Shown here: piece by piece, positions 52,346 through 64,000 of the stretch | How the letters are laid out: every line of letters starts with the position of its first letter | Numbering within the stretch: position 1 is the stretch's first letter | Assembly: GCF_022376445.1 (NCBI RefSeq) | Contig: NW_025954992.1 | Span: forward strand, 1 to 64,000 | Source of the DNA: Fomitopsis serialis | Taxonomy: Eukaryota > Basidiomycota > Agaricomycetes > Polyporales > Fomitopsidaceae | Length of the DNA: 64,000 nt | Reading direction: 5' to 3' | Notes under the pieces: generated by a model | Seen by the model: only the letters and a program-made list of their open reading frames with translations | Databases searched by the model: none | Told to the model about the DNA's origin: nothing | Made by a program: the position numbers and the translations under genes

Positions 52346-53603
52346 TAGGGGTTTGTGGTCCGAGCGGGTGGATGACCCTTATCATACCAGGGCCAGTTCG
52401 ATGGGTCAGGCACTCCGATGGACTCGGGTCGTACGGACGTATGGGGAAAAGGTGGGTGGTATGCGTTCCTATTCGTTCCATTGGTTTCCGTTGAATGTAC
52501 ACGTTGCAGGAATTCTCAATTTGAGCTTGTACCTGCTTGTACCCAGCCTGTACTACAGCGTCGATGTCATGATGCTCAGTACTAATACTACCATACATTC
52601 AAGTTGCCCCGAATGCCGGGATTGTATTGGGTGTCACGGGCACGTGAGTATGACTTCACGCGTATGCTACTTCCAGGGCCAGCGGTCCGTTTGCTGCAGT
52701 TCACGAATCACTGATTACACGATGCTCTCATTCTGCCACTGGCCGGGATGACGCAAGACACGTAGTCGCATGAAATGCCACACTCCCGGGACCGCGAAGT
52801 TGCCTGTACAAGTCAGAGGAGAACGCCTTCACTCTTGTGACCAGCACAGATACGTAACAAGGACTAGGAGCACTCAACACTGATACACCTTGTCAAGATC
52901 CGTGCGCGTTACTCGCAGCGCTCGCTTTTAGAGATAGTCCAAGTCTGGTATGTGAGGTCATGTTTCGAAGCCTGCACTAGCAGTGCGTGTCCGGCGTCCT
53001 TGAACGCTTTAAACGTCTAGCGCTCCAGGAAATCGATCAAAGCTTCCAGAGGGTCGCCGTTTACGACAACCATCTTTCCTTCCTGCTACTATTGGAAACA
53101 TATCAAACCCACTCGTCACAGGCTGCCTGACCTTCGCCGCACGCTGCCCCTGTTGCTGACGTCGAGATCACGTCTAAGTGTACGCAGTACATGTGACACC
53201 AGCTCAACATCGTCAGTAATATCCGCCGATCTGCGCTTCCTATTGAACTGACTCAGTTCACAACGCTTCCAGTCATTTCACAGACCTGGCATATGTCTTC
53301 CCAATTTCCTTTTTCTGATGCCAGGAACTCACAGGTTTCATGGGGGCATGCCGATGAGAAATTGCGTGGCCAGACAGAAGGGTGCCTCGTCATGGCGTCG
53401 TGTTTGCCGGATGCGCGAGGCAGTGAGTCATGATTTCATTGTGTCTGTTATTGATTGCCTTGTGCAGGACCATGTCAATCCACAACGTTCTCGAAGCAAC
53501 GCGGTAAGCGCAGCGTCGCGTGCATGCAGACCGGACGGGTCAGCTGGAAGCGAGGTTAGCCGCGGACAGTTTATTGGCTACAACAGGATCGAGCTTACCC
53601 ATC
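52346..53603. other. Intergenic between convergent genes NTAQ1 and the acyltransferase
   Basis: About 1.26 kb, both flanks being 3' ends. No coding frame, repeat or RNA gene was recognised. Confidence 0.5.
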
Positions 53604-55228
53604 TCAAGGCACACGATACTTCCGTAATAACGGGTCCTTCATCAATTTCTCCATCGCATCCGCCGCAAGATGCAAGGAGACGTCCACACCATCATCATAC
53701 CAACGCTTCCGCCGTCCTCCTTCCTCGTCATCTCCAGCACCGGCGTATTCGTGGTCGACAGGAACTGCCTCCATGACTTGGAGGCATCCATCGCAGCTCG
53801 GCATTACAGCTTCCACATATCGCGCGCGTGTGCCCGTGCCGAAGTCTGCATCGTACAGGCCGAGGCGCACCCAAGACGTGACGATGAAGTTGCGCCGGCC
53901 GAGGAAAGCGTGCCATATGCGCGCGAGCGCGAGGTCATGGGCCATGTCGTGCAAGAGCGCCGCCACCGTTTCGGTGTCGAACAAGTTGACCACGGAGCGG
54001 ATGCCCGCCGCAACCTCGCTTGGCGACTCAGACGAGGCCTCCCGTCCGGCATCGACAGACGCCCCAGGATAATCGGTGACCCTAAGAAACTGTCCGGTAG
54101 CACGGGGGACACTCTGTCGCGCAGCCCCAGTGTGACGTTCATATGCACAGGTTGGTCGTCTTCGGCGAGACCGCGAGCCCTGTTGGCCAGCGCCCACACA
54201 TGAGCTAGGAGAGCATCGTGGCGGCTGACGGTGTGGCCCTGCGTAGAGGCCGCTGGCTGAGCAGCCTTCCACATACGCTGCATCTCGCCCGGGGTGAAGT
54301 GTATAATGTAGTGGGATACAGGTGCCTGCACGTTCCATTCGGACCATGGTATCGGAGCGGCCGCGGGGACTTCTGCTGCCGCCTTCAGGGGCGCTGGGAC
54401 GGAAGGTGTCGAATCGTCTGTGGTCGCCCACCAGTCGTACCGATGCATGGGCAGGGCGCGGGACTTCTTGAGCAGTTCCTGGTCGACTTGGGGAGCGTCT
54501 ATGTCTCCAGCAGCCGCATATCCAGGCGCTGTGGATCGAATATGGGCTGCAGCACTGGCAGAGCCAACCCGAGGACCATAGCGCGGTTTGTCGCGGCCCA
54601 GTCATGCGAGAAGCGTGCCACCGTCTGTGCATCCGCTAGGGATGGGCGAACTTGATGGCGACTGCGACACCTCCGCATGCGAACGTGGTGATTTGGATCA
54701 TGAGCCCGGGAAGGCCTGCGTGTTCTTCCAGATGTGAGCGGTAGAGGTGTCGATGGAGGAGTGCGTCGGATGCCAGTTGAGTCGCATCCCAATACCCGTC
54801 CCGTCGCCTTTCTGACGCAGATGGGACCAATGCCCTTAATGGTACGGGTGATTTTGCCACTATGAATCGAACCCAGGGTCCTCAGGTGTACCGTACGTGA
54901 GGACCAAGCGTCCCGCACGCTGGGTATGGTTGCCATTGTGAACGTGAGTTGCCCAGTGCAATTGGCCGACCAACTGTGGGTAACAGCTGAGCGTGGTCTC
55001 CAACGACAGCCGGAGCTGGTCTGGAGACAGTGCCTTCGTTGCTCGCTCGCCTTCCGGTGCGTCGAAGTACCAGACGGCAGCTGCAGTGGTGAAGCGAACG
55101 ACAGAACAATCCGCGACGGATAGCGGTACGCTGGTGCGCTTGGCGGTGCGCTGCTGGGGAAATATACGGCTCTGCGAGACTCGGATTATGGATCCTCTGA
55201 AGGAATCGGCGCCGGTACCATTCGGCAT
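53604..55228 (-). CDS. BAHD-type acyltransferase (transferase family)
   Basis: Start ATG 55228. The N-terminal half shows VPLSVADCSVVRFTTAAAVW, LRLSLETTLSCYPQLVGQLH and GRLVLTYGTPEDPG. The catalytic HxxxD is present as HP[L]AD, and the DFGxG motif as YDADFGTGTRARYVEA near the C-terminus. These enzymes move acyl groups from CoA to alcohols or amines, often in secondary metabolism. The substrate is unknown. Three single-base deletions split the frame: GGG at 54872-54874 (on the coding strand, after EDPG), the run at 54639-54641 inside HPLAD, and CCCC at 54062-54065 (ILGASVDAG). Adding one base at each gives one intron-less ORF. All three lie in G/C runs, so miscalls are likelier than a true pseudogene. 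Confidence 0.83.
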
Positions 55229-55871
55229 TGTGCGCTAAAGACGTGCAGACGAGGATCAGTGGGGAGCGGGTCACTGGAGGTTTGCGATCTCGAGCATTGA
55301 GATCGACGTATTTAGCATGATTTTCTCGGGACCGTACACACTACGCGTCGAGCGCGAACGCGTGAAGCAGTGGTAGCACGAGTCACTTTCGAGTCTAGCT
55401 GGTCATGATCAATGTCTACCGAGGCCCGGGACTCGCAGTTGAGTACATACATATACGTGACTGACTCGGATTTCGATTGACTCCGATTGAGCGCTTGAGC
55501 CTTTGTGGCGTGTGTCACGCAAGCGTCACAATAGTTGATATACTTGTTGCACATACCTACTGAAGTACCTAAGTGTAGTACGACGTGCGTATCGTCGTGC
55601 AAAAACTTCGTCCAGTGCTCGATATTCCATGGTCGCTACTCTCCTTCGCGTCATATTGGAAGTTCTACTAGTACATACGCGGCCACAGATCGCACGGTCG
55701 TGGGCGATGACCGTGACGACTGTGACACGTGACACGACCTCGCGAACGCGTCCTTGAGCTTGAGGCTCCTCATCTTGCTCCCATTGCTCGCCACTCGATC
55801 TACGTGCTGCTCCCCGTATCCTACTGGCAACCTTTTCTCGCCGCTGTCGAGATACGTCTGCACCAAAAGCG
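55229..55871. other. Divergent promoter between the acyltransferase and the BTB gene
   Basis: About 640 bp. AT-richer than the genes. No clear TATA box or repeat was recognised. Confidence 0.5.
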
Positions 55872-57382
55872 ATGAATGGACATGTGGGGAGCAGCAACGG
55901 TCTGGTGAATGGATCAGATGCAGCAGAGCAGGGAGCCTACGGGGACGAGTCTGTTCCCTCGACAAGTACCGGAGGAGCGTCGAGCGTGAATGGGTATGCT
56001 CAGTAAGTGATTCCCTGGGTTTGGCACTGGATCCTTTCGACAACATTGGCATCGTCTCGAGACGCACGTACGGACGCGGCCTGTCTCCTGTACGACTGGC
56101 AGGCAGTCGCCATATGCACGCGGTGTTGCCCGATCAATCGCCCCGTCATACTACCAGTCTACACCTTTGAAGCCCGCTCACGCGATATACCCTTCTGTTG
56201 CAGTCCATCACCATTCCAGCTTCACAATGACGAGATATTGAACCACCTGTATAATGCATTTCAGACAGGCGTGCGTACTTATGTTAACAGTTCAGCCTTT
56301 GTTGTACTGACCGCGCGTTCTTGCGCAGAACTACGCCGATACATTCCTGGTAAGCTAGATTGCATGGACCGGACACCTCTTCACCTCTGATACCCATTTG
56401 TCTGGATAGCACGTCCATCAGCATGCCTATCGACTGCATGCTCTCATCATCTCTCGTTCGCCATTCCTGGCTCATTTGATGTCCACGACGCCACAGCCTA
56501 CTGGACAGTGTAATATCTATCTGAACCTCGAGCAGGAGCCGGAGGTGACAACAGAGGTGACAACACATCATGACTTTCTTGCTTTGTGGCTGACTCTTCT
56601 TCGTGATCGATAGGGTCTAAGCATTGGTATGTGTGACACGGTGCCCTCGAGTGGAGTTCGCACACTCATGGCCAATTTTTGCAGCACTGGGTTACCTCTA
56701 TTCGTCTGTAACAGTACGGGCTATCAATTCTCAAAATGCTAAAGCTGTGCTTGCCGCCGGCTGCCTTCTCGGTGGCATGGACGAGCTCTGCAACTACGCG
56801 TATGAAATTTGCAGACAATCCATCGCCGTCGAAAACATCTCCACCTGGCTTCAGTTCGTGGAAGCCGTCCCTGCGCCATCGAATGGTACATCAACGCCTA
56901 TTGACCAGATGCCCCCTCCCCGGGCTGCGATCTTCGGCCCCTTTGCTCAGAGGCTGAGGGAGGACGTGTTCGACTTCCTTGTTGTCACGCTTCCTCAGAC
57001 TTTGAATGTGGGCGGCCTATCGACGCCCATTTCGCCGCATCCAGATGGACAGCCATCTGACGCTGGGCGTGACACCTTGTTGCAAATCTTCGCCCTTATT
57101 CCATTTGACATGTTCAAGGCCGCGGTGGAATCGCCAACCTTCCAAATAGGTATGTATATACGTTTGTGGCCGCCAGTGTCCCGGAGCTGAGCCGTATTAG
57201 GTTCGGATCAAGCGCGATTCAAATTTGCGAAGGACGCGATCGAATTGCGGAAGCGGGGAATCGCTCGTGGGCAGGGAGCCGAGGAGACGGTTGTGCTCGC
57301 GTTCGGCGGGCACCATGGTGGGAGCGCGGTCCATGTCACGCGCAAGTTGCGGAAGCGGCCTTTGTGGAAGGTCAATGCTTGA
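55872..57382 (+). CDS. BTB/POZ-domain protein of a fungal family
   Basis: Start ATG 55872 opens a Gly/Ser-rich N-terminus (MNGHVGSSNGLVNGSDAAEQ). The BTB fold is spread over short exons: FQLHNDEILNHLYNAFQTG, NYADTFL, HAYRLHALIISRSPFLAHLM, then LSIALGYLYSSVTVRAINSQ and AKAVLAAGCLLGGMDELCNY. A helical BACK-like part follows (FDFLVVTLPQTLNVG, FKFAKDAIELRKRGIARGQ). The C-terminus is basic (TRKLRKRPLWKVNA) and stops at 57382. The whole pattern matches a BTB family present across filamentous fungi with unknown function. The exon of about 13 bases near 56612 is a microexon. BTB domains mediate dimerisation and can recruit cullin-3. The second exon, about 56000-56190, was not fully resolved. Confidence 0.8.
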
Positions 57383-60375
57383 TCTATAGTGTGTCTCGTA
57401 GTGTTGTCGCTTGTCATCTTGCATTGTCGTCGTTGTGCGGACAGGGACGTTCATCGTGTCTGTCGAAAATCTGTATCGTATCAAATCATTCCACACATGC
57501 GTAATCCTGAACCGGTGCATCCGTTGGATAGAAAGAATCATCATGTGGAAACGGTGGACCATGATGTGAGTGCGTCACGCACATGTGGTGTCAGTGACCA
57601 CGACATTCTACGAGAGCTCTGCGTGGGCTAGGTATGTTTTGCTGGTCTTCCTCGAGCGCTCCGTTTGTACGCCCATTGTCTGTACTTTGGCCTAGGCTTC
57701 GCTAGATCTGTTTCTTGCTCAGGACGCAGATCGTGATTCTGTAACCGCTCCGCCTGCGCTGTATTGCGGGCGGAGATCGCGTTCAAGAATCCCTTCCATG
57801 AGTGGCGTCATGCGATGATCCTAGTACGACGTCGGCCTCTTTGCATCTAGTAGCTCCGAACTGAGAATACAACTTGCCAGGGACTTTCACTACTGAGTGG
57901 TTACTCCATGTTGGATTTGATTCAGTATGATTGACTTCTGGCTTCCCGCGAATTTCACCGGTGGTCATTGATGCGTCAACAACGCATGTCATCTTGACGT
58001 ACAGGACTACTCCGACGCAGGTCAGAGTCGGGCCGTTAGACCCTCGCAAGACATGCATAGTTCATGACCGGGGAGCGAGGCTCAGGTACCCGCTGCGCCG
58101 CGGCCCCGGGAACGTAATAGAACCTGAGAAACGAAGCTGGCTCACGAAACGTGCCAATTGTGTACACCTTGCGTCTCTCTCTTCACGACAGGCTCTAGCC
58201 TCCACCTGCGATGCATCGGCCCCGCCGGGCTTACAAAATGGCTGTATGGTCGTGGGTTACCCATATTTGCTATTACGGCGACCGTACATGAGTTGTTCCG
58301 CCGCCCACGGATGTCGGAGCGCTCACTGTATCAATAGGTGCGACACCACGCAGAACCGTTCGACATGATCGAGAGGAGCTACGAGGGTGAGTTAGTTTTA
58401 TGGATCTCCGTAGAAGCGTTCTGCGCTGTCTGCGCACCATACATTTGGCTGGAGAGAGGGGATAAAAAGCGGCTCCGACCGGACCCACTGTTTCGAAGCA
58501 GTTGCTTCTCAAAAAGAGGGCCAGCACTGTACGATAGAGTAAGGTATTTTGGCCTGCACAAGGTTCATGAGCATACGTCTACAATGGGCAATGTGAAAGA
58601 GATGGATGCGATACGGGGCCATCGTATCAGTCGAGGCCTGTAGCGGAGGGCAGACTCCTATCGACAGCCAGTAGTTCATAGCTGTCGTCCGGTAGCAACT
58701 TCACGTGCGGCACGCCAGGGTGCGTGCCCATCTTGCAATTGGCCACCGTCATTCTGGGTCTAGCAAACTGGGATGCACAAGATAAATACACTGACGGATC
58801 GCGAAACCGTGACTCAGATATACGCACCATCTGCCAAAGATTCCGCGATTTGACAGCTACTGTCTAGGATCTACACGTGTATCTTGAACGGAGATCGTGA
58901 TAATCGGATGGAATATGTTGAAGCGCCTTCGGAGCAGCGTCACCGTCGTCGATTCGTCATTCGATACCGGCACCGCGCTGACCTCAAACCCGGAATACGA
59001 TGCACCTGTGCTTGCCTCAAGTCCTAACACGCATCAATGCAGTGAGCAGTGCTGGGCATCTCAGAGGACACAAACCACCTTTGAACCGTATCCACCGCTT
59101 CGATCATCGTGGTCAGTAGTAAATACAGCGGTGAGAACGAGGAACTCGTCGACGGTTACTAGCAGGTCGCACGACCACATCACATCAAGGTACCTCACCT
59201 GAGAGCCGTGTTCGTCTCTCTATCGCCCGGGGTAAGGGAAGCGGATAGCCTGCTTTCATCTCGGATTCGCATGAGATATTGACAGCGAAAGTTGAGACAA
59301 TAAGCCTTGTGAAGCACGCGACATGCCGTAAATGCCTTATAAGAGCTCGGCCGGATATGTTTTGACTGCGGTTTGTGGATGCCACCGAGAAGCAGGATGC
59401 CTATCGCCCTTCGCCCTTCGAAGAAGTTGATGCTCCGAGTCCGCCGTTCGGAGGTCAACATAGTTCATGCAATACAGTGTGAGTCACCAAGTCGTTGACC
59501 GACAGCTAATACAACTCACTCTTCAAGATGAGCCTGCTGCCGGTGTGAGGAGCATGATGGTAAGATGACACAGCCGTGTGTATACTCGGCATTATCTTGC
59601 CCTTCCAGCTGTGTGACGGCCATAAGACTTCCTCCTTACTGTCTTGAAGTTAGGGCCAACTGGCTCTGGAACTCGCGGTTGTCCTATGCTTAAGCTTGCT
59701 TCAATGCTTCTGCCGAAGCACCGTCCAGCCTCTCCCCGTCTGTCCACTCGCGAGGTGTGCGATGTCGCCCCTGCCGGAACAAGTTGATGGCATGTGGCCA
59801 AAGCCGAGTGCTCCAGCCACGAAGGTCAGGTCGAGACTGTGAGTCTCCTACGTACGGCGCCGGGTTGGGACGCCCTCCCTCCGACACTGCGGCTTCGCTG
59901 GGTTGAAGTGGCACGCGGGTTTCAATAGCTGACACGAGTTTGCAAGAGATGTGACCTCCTGATTCGCGCTCGTGATGATTCATGAACCAACTATACGAAG
60001 TGGATACAGGCGCTTCGCGGGAGGAGATATGAGTGAGCTAGGAACTCACCCTTCATGGCCGCTGAGAACCGCCAATGGATAGAAGTTCATGCAAGCAATA
60101 CAAATGATGCGACCGTGAGTTGCCTATTTGGAGGTACTGCCTTCAGCACTGTGACCCGTTGTCGTGACTAGATAGGCTGATGTCTCCGACTGGCCTTCAC
60201 TATGGTCACATATGTTTATCCGACTTTGCGAGAATGATCGATAGGACTCGCCTTCTCGTATTGAATTGCTGAGCCCATTAAGTTCCGAAAGTGGACGTCG
60301 TACGCTGTGGCTTGAGTATATCAGACGCAGACGTGGTGAGAACAAGTTCATCGACTCACCTCGAGACTTCGTACC
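57383..60375. other. Long region without a recognised gene
   Basis: About 3 kb. Open frames of 60-145 codons occur on both strands, for example + 57931-58368 and - 59690-59983, but none shows coding character or a family likeness. No tRNA, CRISPR-like array, LTR or poly(A) tail was recognised. A small or decayed gene, possibly of the DUF6593-like kind, could lie at 58340-58640. Confidence 0.4.
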
Positions 60376-61087
60376 ATGGCTACACCAGCGGAGCCCCATC
60401 ACCTTTTCTGGACTGCAAACGGCGACCCGCGCAACTGCATTGTGATCGGGTATACCTATGCGTCCCTCAGCAATAGCGGTCGTGACAAACCGATATACTA
60501 TGAGTTCAAGACCATTCGCAATGGGACAGAGACCGCAACCACGGTAAGCATCGATTCAGAAGAAGAATATTGATGTACCACAAACCGATGCCTTGTAACC
60601 CCATCGTCGGCATAAGGTGTCCACAGGGAGGGCGCTGTTGTCGCACAACTGGATTGGTCTATGCACGACCAACTCGGATCAGTGACCATACAGCAAAGAC
60701 AACAATTCATGTCATACATGGCTATGAAGGGCAAGACCGCATCGTATGTCAGGTCTGCGCATCGATTTTAACCTGATGAGGACATGTATTTTAGCATTCG
60801 CATGTTCAAGTTCAATAATCAGATCTATGAATGGCGCAACAAGAGCCGTAGATGCATATGATGTGCGCAAAACATTTTTCATGTTGTCACCACCTTTCTC
60901 ACCGCTCATAGTTATACGGAACGACGCAGGGCTCGCGACGTTCCGACGCGAGACGAGGGACACACCAGTTGGCGTGGCCCACGCAGTCATGAAATACGCT
61001 TTCGACGATGATCTGCTATTGCTGGAAGCTTTGGTATCGTTGTGTATCAATAGGTGGCTTGCCTCGAGAGAAACGCAGGGCCACTGA
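60376..61087 (+). CDS. DUF6593-like fungal protein
   Basis: Start ATG 60376. Exon 1 gives HHLFWTANGDPRNCIVIGYT and KPIYYEFKTIRNGTETATT, ending at a GTAAGC donor near 60543. The next exon gives EGAVVAQLDWSMHDQLGSVT. A further exon gives FKFNNQIYEWRNKSR. The last gives LIVIRNDAGLATFRRETRDT and LLLLEALVSLCINRWLASR. This order of beta-rich blocks is that of DUF6593, a domain of unknown function that is expanded in mushrooms (recognition from memory). The first acceptor is ambiguous: the AG that fits the frame (after GGGAG near 60634) is poor, and the better CACAG acceptor is off by one base. Confidence 0.6.
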
Positions 61088-61285
61088 TGGATGCAGATTA
61101 CCTGGTAGCCTCAGGAAAGTTTCGTTCGACAGGCATGGAACGTGGCCGTACATCATTTCCATTTTAATTGATATGCGTCTGTATGCGAACGGAAGGGGGG
61201 CTGCCTCGAAGAAACTGACCAACATAGGGCAAGCAACATAAACCAATAATTATAATAGGGAAGTGTCCGACGTACACCGATAGCA

Positions 61286-64000
61286 TCACTCAGCTGACTC
61301 CATAGTGCCCAATAGCTGTTGAAGTCTTCTTTCTTCAAGGGTCCAGCGTAACTCGCTTTCTGACCCTAGCGACGAGGACGCAGAGTGTGCAAGGCGTGCC
61401 TGAGATGACTCGGGAGCAATATTGAAGGATCCAGCATCGACGCCACGTGAAAGGTTGTCGATGAGCTGTCCGATTTGTGCCGAAGAGCTGAAGAAGACCT
61501 GCTGCGAGATCAGCATTTAGTTGACATGGCACTGTAGAGAACATACCTTGGTTTCCGGACGAACAGCAGGCTTCGGATAGGGCCGCTTGCGAGTGGACGT
61601 GGTGAAGTTGCTGCCCTTAGAACCTTTCTTCTCGTGACCTTTGAAGAACAGTCTCAAACCTTCGCCTGTGGAATCCCTCCGAGAGTACTCCGACACAAAG
61701 CTGCTGCGATCGCCGTAGAAAGACTCCCCATCATCATCCCGCAGTCCATTGACGATGTTCCTAACATACTCTTAGCGTCGATATTAGTCATCAATCTAGG
61801 AACTCACCAGATCATTTCCCCATTGGCCAACTCGATGAGTTCTAGAGCAGGACCGGATTCGGAATTTGCATCCGCCTGCTGTGCCCAGGAGCGCCATGGC
61901 GTCTGCATTGCTCGCGCCGCTAGGCTTGCCTTCTCCGGTGTACATCTCATAGCTGTGAAAGGACACGATTAGCTTCTGGGTAGCCGTTGCTCCCTTCGAG
62001 GACGTACAGAGAATCGTAAGCAGAGTTTGACGACTCTAGCTGCCCAGGAATAACTAGCTGCTCGCTTTGCGACCCAATGGAAAGGGGTAATTGAGGCACC
62101 GGGGGAGAACCATCAGTCGAAAAACGACGACCAGTATGTTTGTGCGGAGGCGGTGTGGGCACGCGCTCGTGTATGGAACGATTGGAATAAGTCGAGGTTG
62201 CCCCCGCAGAACGCCGCTTGCGTGCAGCAGACTGTTTGCGCATGAGCGCATTGAGATCCAAGGCGGAGGATCGGGGGTCGGAGGGGAATATGATGGTCCG
62301 TCGTACAATGGGGTTGACCGTTGCATCTGACTCTTCACGAGGAGGGCGAAGGGTGATTTCAGGAACTTCCTCCATTGAAGGTCGAAAGCCGTCTTGCGAA
62401 GGTCTGTTGGAATAGCCGTCCACGCTGGATCTACCCATAGGTAATGGCGGAGAAGGGGATCGATCGGCGACATCTTCACGCACACCAGGGAGACGACTCT
62501 TCCTGTTCTCGGTCAGAGACGTGGCCCGCGTCAACTTGGATGAAGTCGATGGAGAACGAGCAAGTAGACTCTGAAGCTCTGTTTGGTCTAGGCCGAGATC
62601 AGAAGCAGCGGCAAATAACTGCTTGAGAGCCGCATCATCAGATTGCGGGTAAGGTTCGTCAGGTACGTGCGGCATGTCAAGCACCTGAGGTGGCTTTCGC
62701 GACTGCGTCGCCGTCGCTGGAGATACGCGCGCAGTAGTTGAGGTGGGTTGCTCGAAGTACGTCTGCAAGGCGGGAGCAGATCGTGGAGGTTGACCTGCAC
62801 CCAGAGAGTTGAACGAAGGTGATGATGGAGAAAATGCAGTCGACGAAGGCGATGACTTCTCGCGGTGCGACACTGAGTAGGACTCTGAGGCCCTAGGCTT
62901 GCGGAACCGGGAGATGAAACTCCTGAGTCCAGGCGAGGCTGAAGCAGGTGGACTAGGATCAGGAGATGATGTTTTGCCATGGTCACGGTCTTCGGGTCGC
63001 AGGACAGTTTGTCCAGACTGCACGCCAGACGTGGGGGAGAAATGAGGGAGATGGCCCGGGAGCGGAGCGGATGCAGGGGGACGCTGCTCCAGTACAGATG
63101 GGGGTATATCTTTGGCACGCAGAGTACCTGTCAGCTTCCTGAACCGTGAAACCTTGTGGGAGGCGGGGAGAGGGATGGTGTTCAGACTATTCGATGACGA
63201 AACCAGCTTCGGGGAGGATATCTGCCTAGGGTTGATGCGCTTGCGACTGGGTGCGCTGGTGGAGTCGCCCATCTTTGGGATCGACGGGGACTTCCTGAGC
63301 GCTGCGGTAGCAGCTTCTGCTCTCTGCTGAACCTCCATGGCTAAACGCGCGGCGTCAACATGGGAGACGTTCGTCTGCGACATGCTGAAGTTAGGAGACA
63401 CAGGCGACTTCATTGTCGACGTCGCCTGAGTCAGAGTCATCACAGAAGGTGGTGACGAGACTGGATCCGGTGCTTCGGGTGTCTGAACACGAGACCGCCT
63501 GCCTTCGAAGGTTGGTGACAGTAAGGCCTGAGCACTCGGAGTTGGTGGCCTCTCGTTGGTCTCTTGACCGAACAACGCGTCCGCCAACGCTTTATGACGG
63601 CGTACAGGGCTAGAGGATACAGGCTCAGGCTGGACATGCGGTTCCGGCGAGGATAGGCCTGGGGTGAGTTCACAAGCGGCGACTCAATACTGTCGACGAC
63701 GGACTCCAACAACGCGTTGACCTTTGCATTGTGGTCTGATCCCTGGAACCCACAGCATTGACGACGGGCTGGACATGAGGCGCCGGGCTTGCAACCTGCA
63801 AGAACAGTGAGTGGACGCCGGCGAAGAACCCGAGTGACTACGTACCCGGTTGTCAGCGAGCGAATAGTTCGACTGTGACGTAGACGGTCTCCGCCTCCTG
63901 AGAGAGTTCGCGCGCGCGCGGCCGTCAGGAGTGTTGACTTTCTGAATGGCGGCCTTCACCAGCTGTCTTGTATGGCAACGAAGTCGCCTTTCGTCAGCCC
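61286..64000 (-). CDS. Large disordered protein, 5' end outside the window
   Basis: A minus-strand gene that ends at 61286 (...RRLQQLLGTMESAE) and runs off the right edge, so its start is unknown. The main exon (about 63587-61947) encodes some 540 residues rich in Ser, Pro and Arg, with many SP/TP sites (VSPNFSMSQ, SPSSTAFSPSSPSFNS) and no folded domain I recognise. The C-terminal exons contain short ordered blocks: GEMIWTIVNGL (near 61830-61760), FYGDRSSF and the helix FFSSSAQIGQLIDNLSRGV. Such proteins are often phosphorylated scaffolds of polarity or the cytoskeleton, but nothing here proves that. A plus-strand ORF at 63112-63330 is an antisense shadow. Confidence 0.72.

Noticed and set aside
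54861..54875. tRNA B-box-like GGTTCGATTC on the minus strand
   Set aside because: It lies in the coding sequence of the acyltransferase and no A box or acceptor stem is near.
57931..58368. 145-codon + strand ORF
   Set aside because: No recognisable protein character and no splice partners found.

Overview
The window is nuclear DNA of a filamentous basidiomycete, most likely an Agaricomycete of the polypore kind. The reasons are dense genes with many 45-90 nt GT-AG introns, short intergenic gaps, fungus-only families (two copies that look like DUF4246, one like DUF6593, a Zn2Cys6 regulator) and a Tad-like LINE. I recognised families by reading the translations. No search was run, so the family names are recognition rather than database results.

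Layout. 0.2-6.4 kb: COX17 (-), a coiled-coil protein (-), WBP1/OST48 of the oligosaccharyltransferase (+) and adenylate kinase (+). 7.5-12.8 kb: a Zn2Cys6 transcription factor (+), a small unknown two-exon gene (-) and a LETM1/MDM38 homologue (-). LETM1 is divergent from the mitochondrial Hsp70 gene SSC1 (13.4-15.8 kb, +), and the shared 660 bp promoter carries two heat-shock elements. Then come an ALKBH1-type dioxygenase (+) and the F1-ATPase assembly factor ATP12 (+). Many genes of the first 20 kb therefore serve mitochondria.

19.9-38.4 kb: two related DUF4246-like genes, with a secreted-protein gene (-) between them. The second copy is split by a LINE of about 11.5 kb (25093-36612). It is bounded by a 14-16 bp target-site duplication and ends in a 24-A tail. 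The LINE has a structured 5' end, a 191-codon upstream ORF behind a TATA box, a gag-like ORF1 with a zinc knuckle and an ORF2 with endonuclease, reverse transcriptase, RNase H-like and zinc-finger parts. Removing the insert and one duplication restores the host reading frame exactly. The host copy also has a lost splice donor and a nonsense codon.

39.3-48.0 kb: MSH3 (+) and POL5/MYBBP1A (-) converge with five bases between their stop codons. 50.4-57.4 kb: a small disordered protein (+), the N-terminal glutamine amidase NTAQ1 (+), a BAHD-type acyltransferase (-) and a BTB/POZ protein (+). 60.4-64 kb: a DUF6593-like gene (+) and the 3' part of a large disordered-protein gene (-) that runs off the right edge.

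A technical pattern runs through the window. At eight places in otherwise well-conserved genes the frame slips by one missing base, nearly always in a G or C run. I read these as undercalled homopolymers, not as real pseudogenes, and note them gene by gene.
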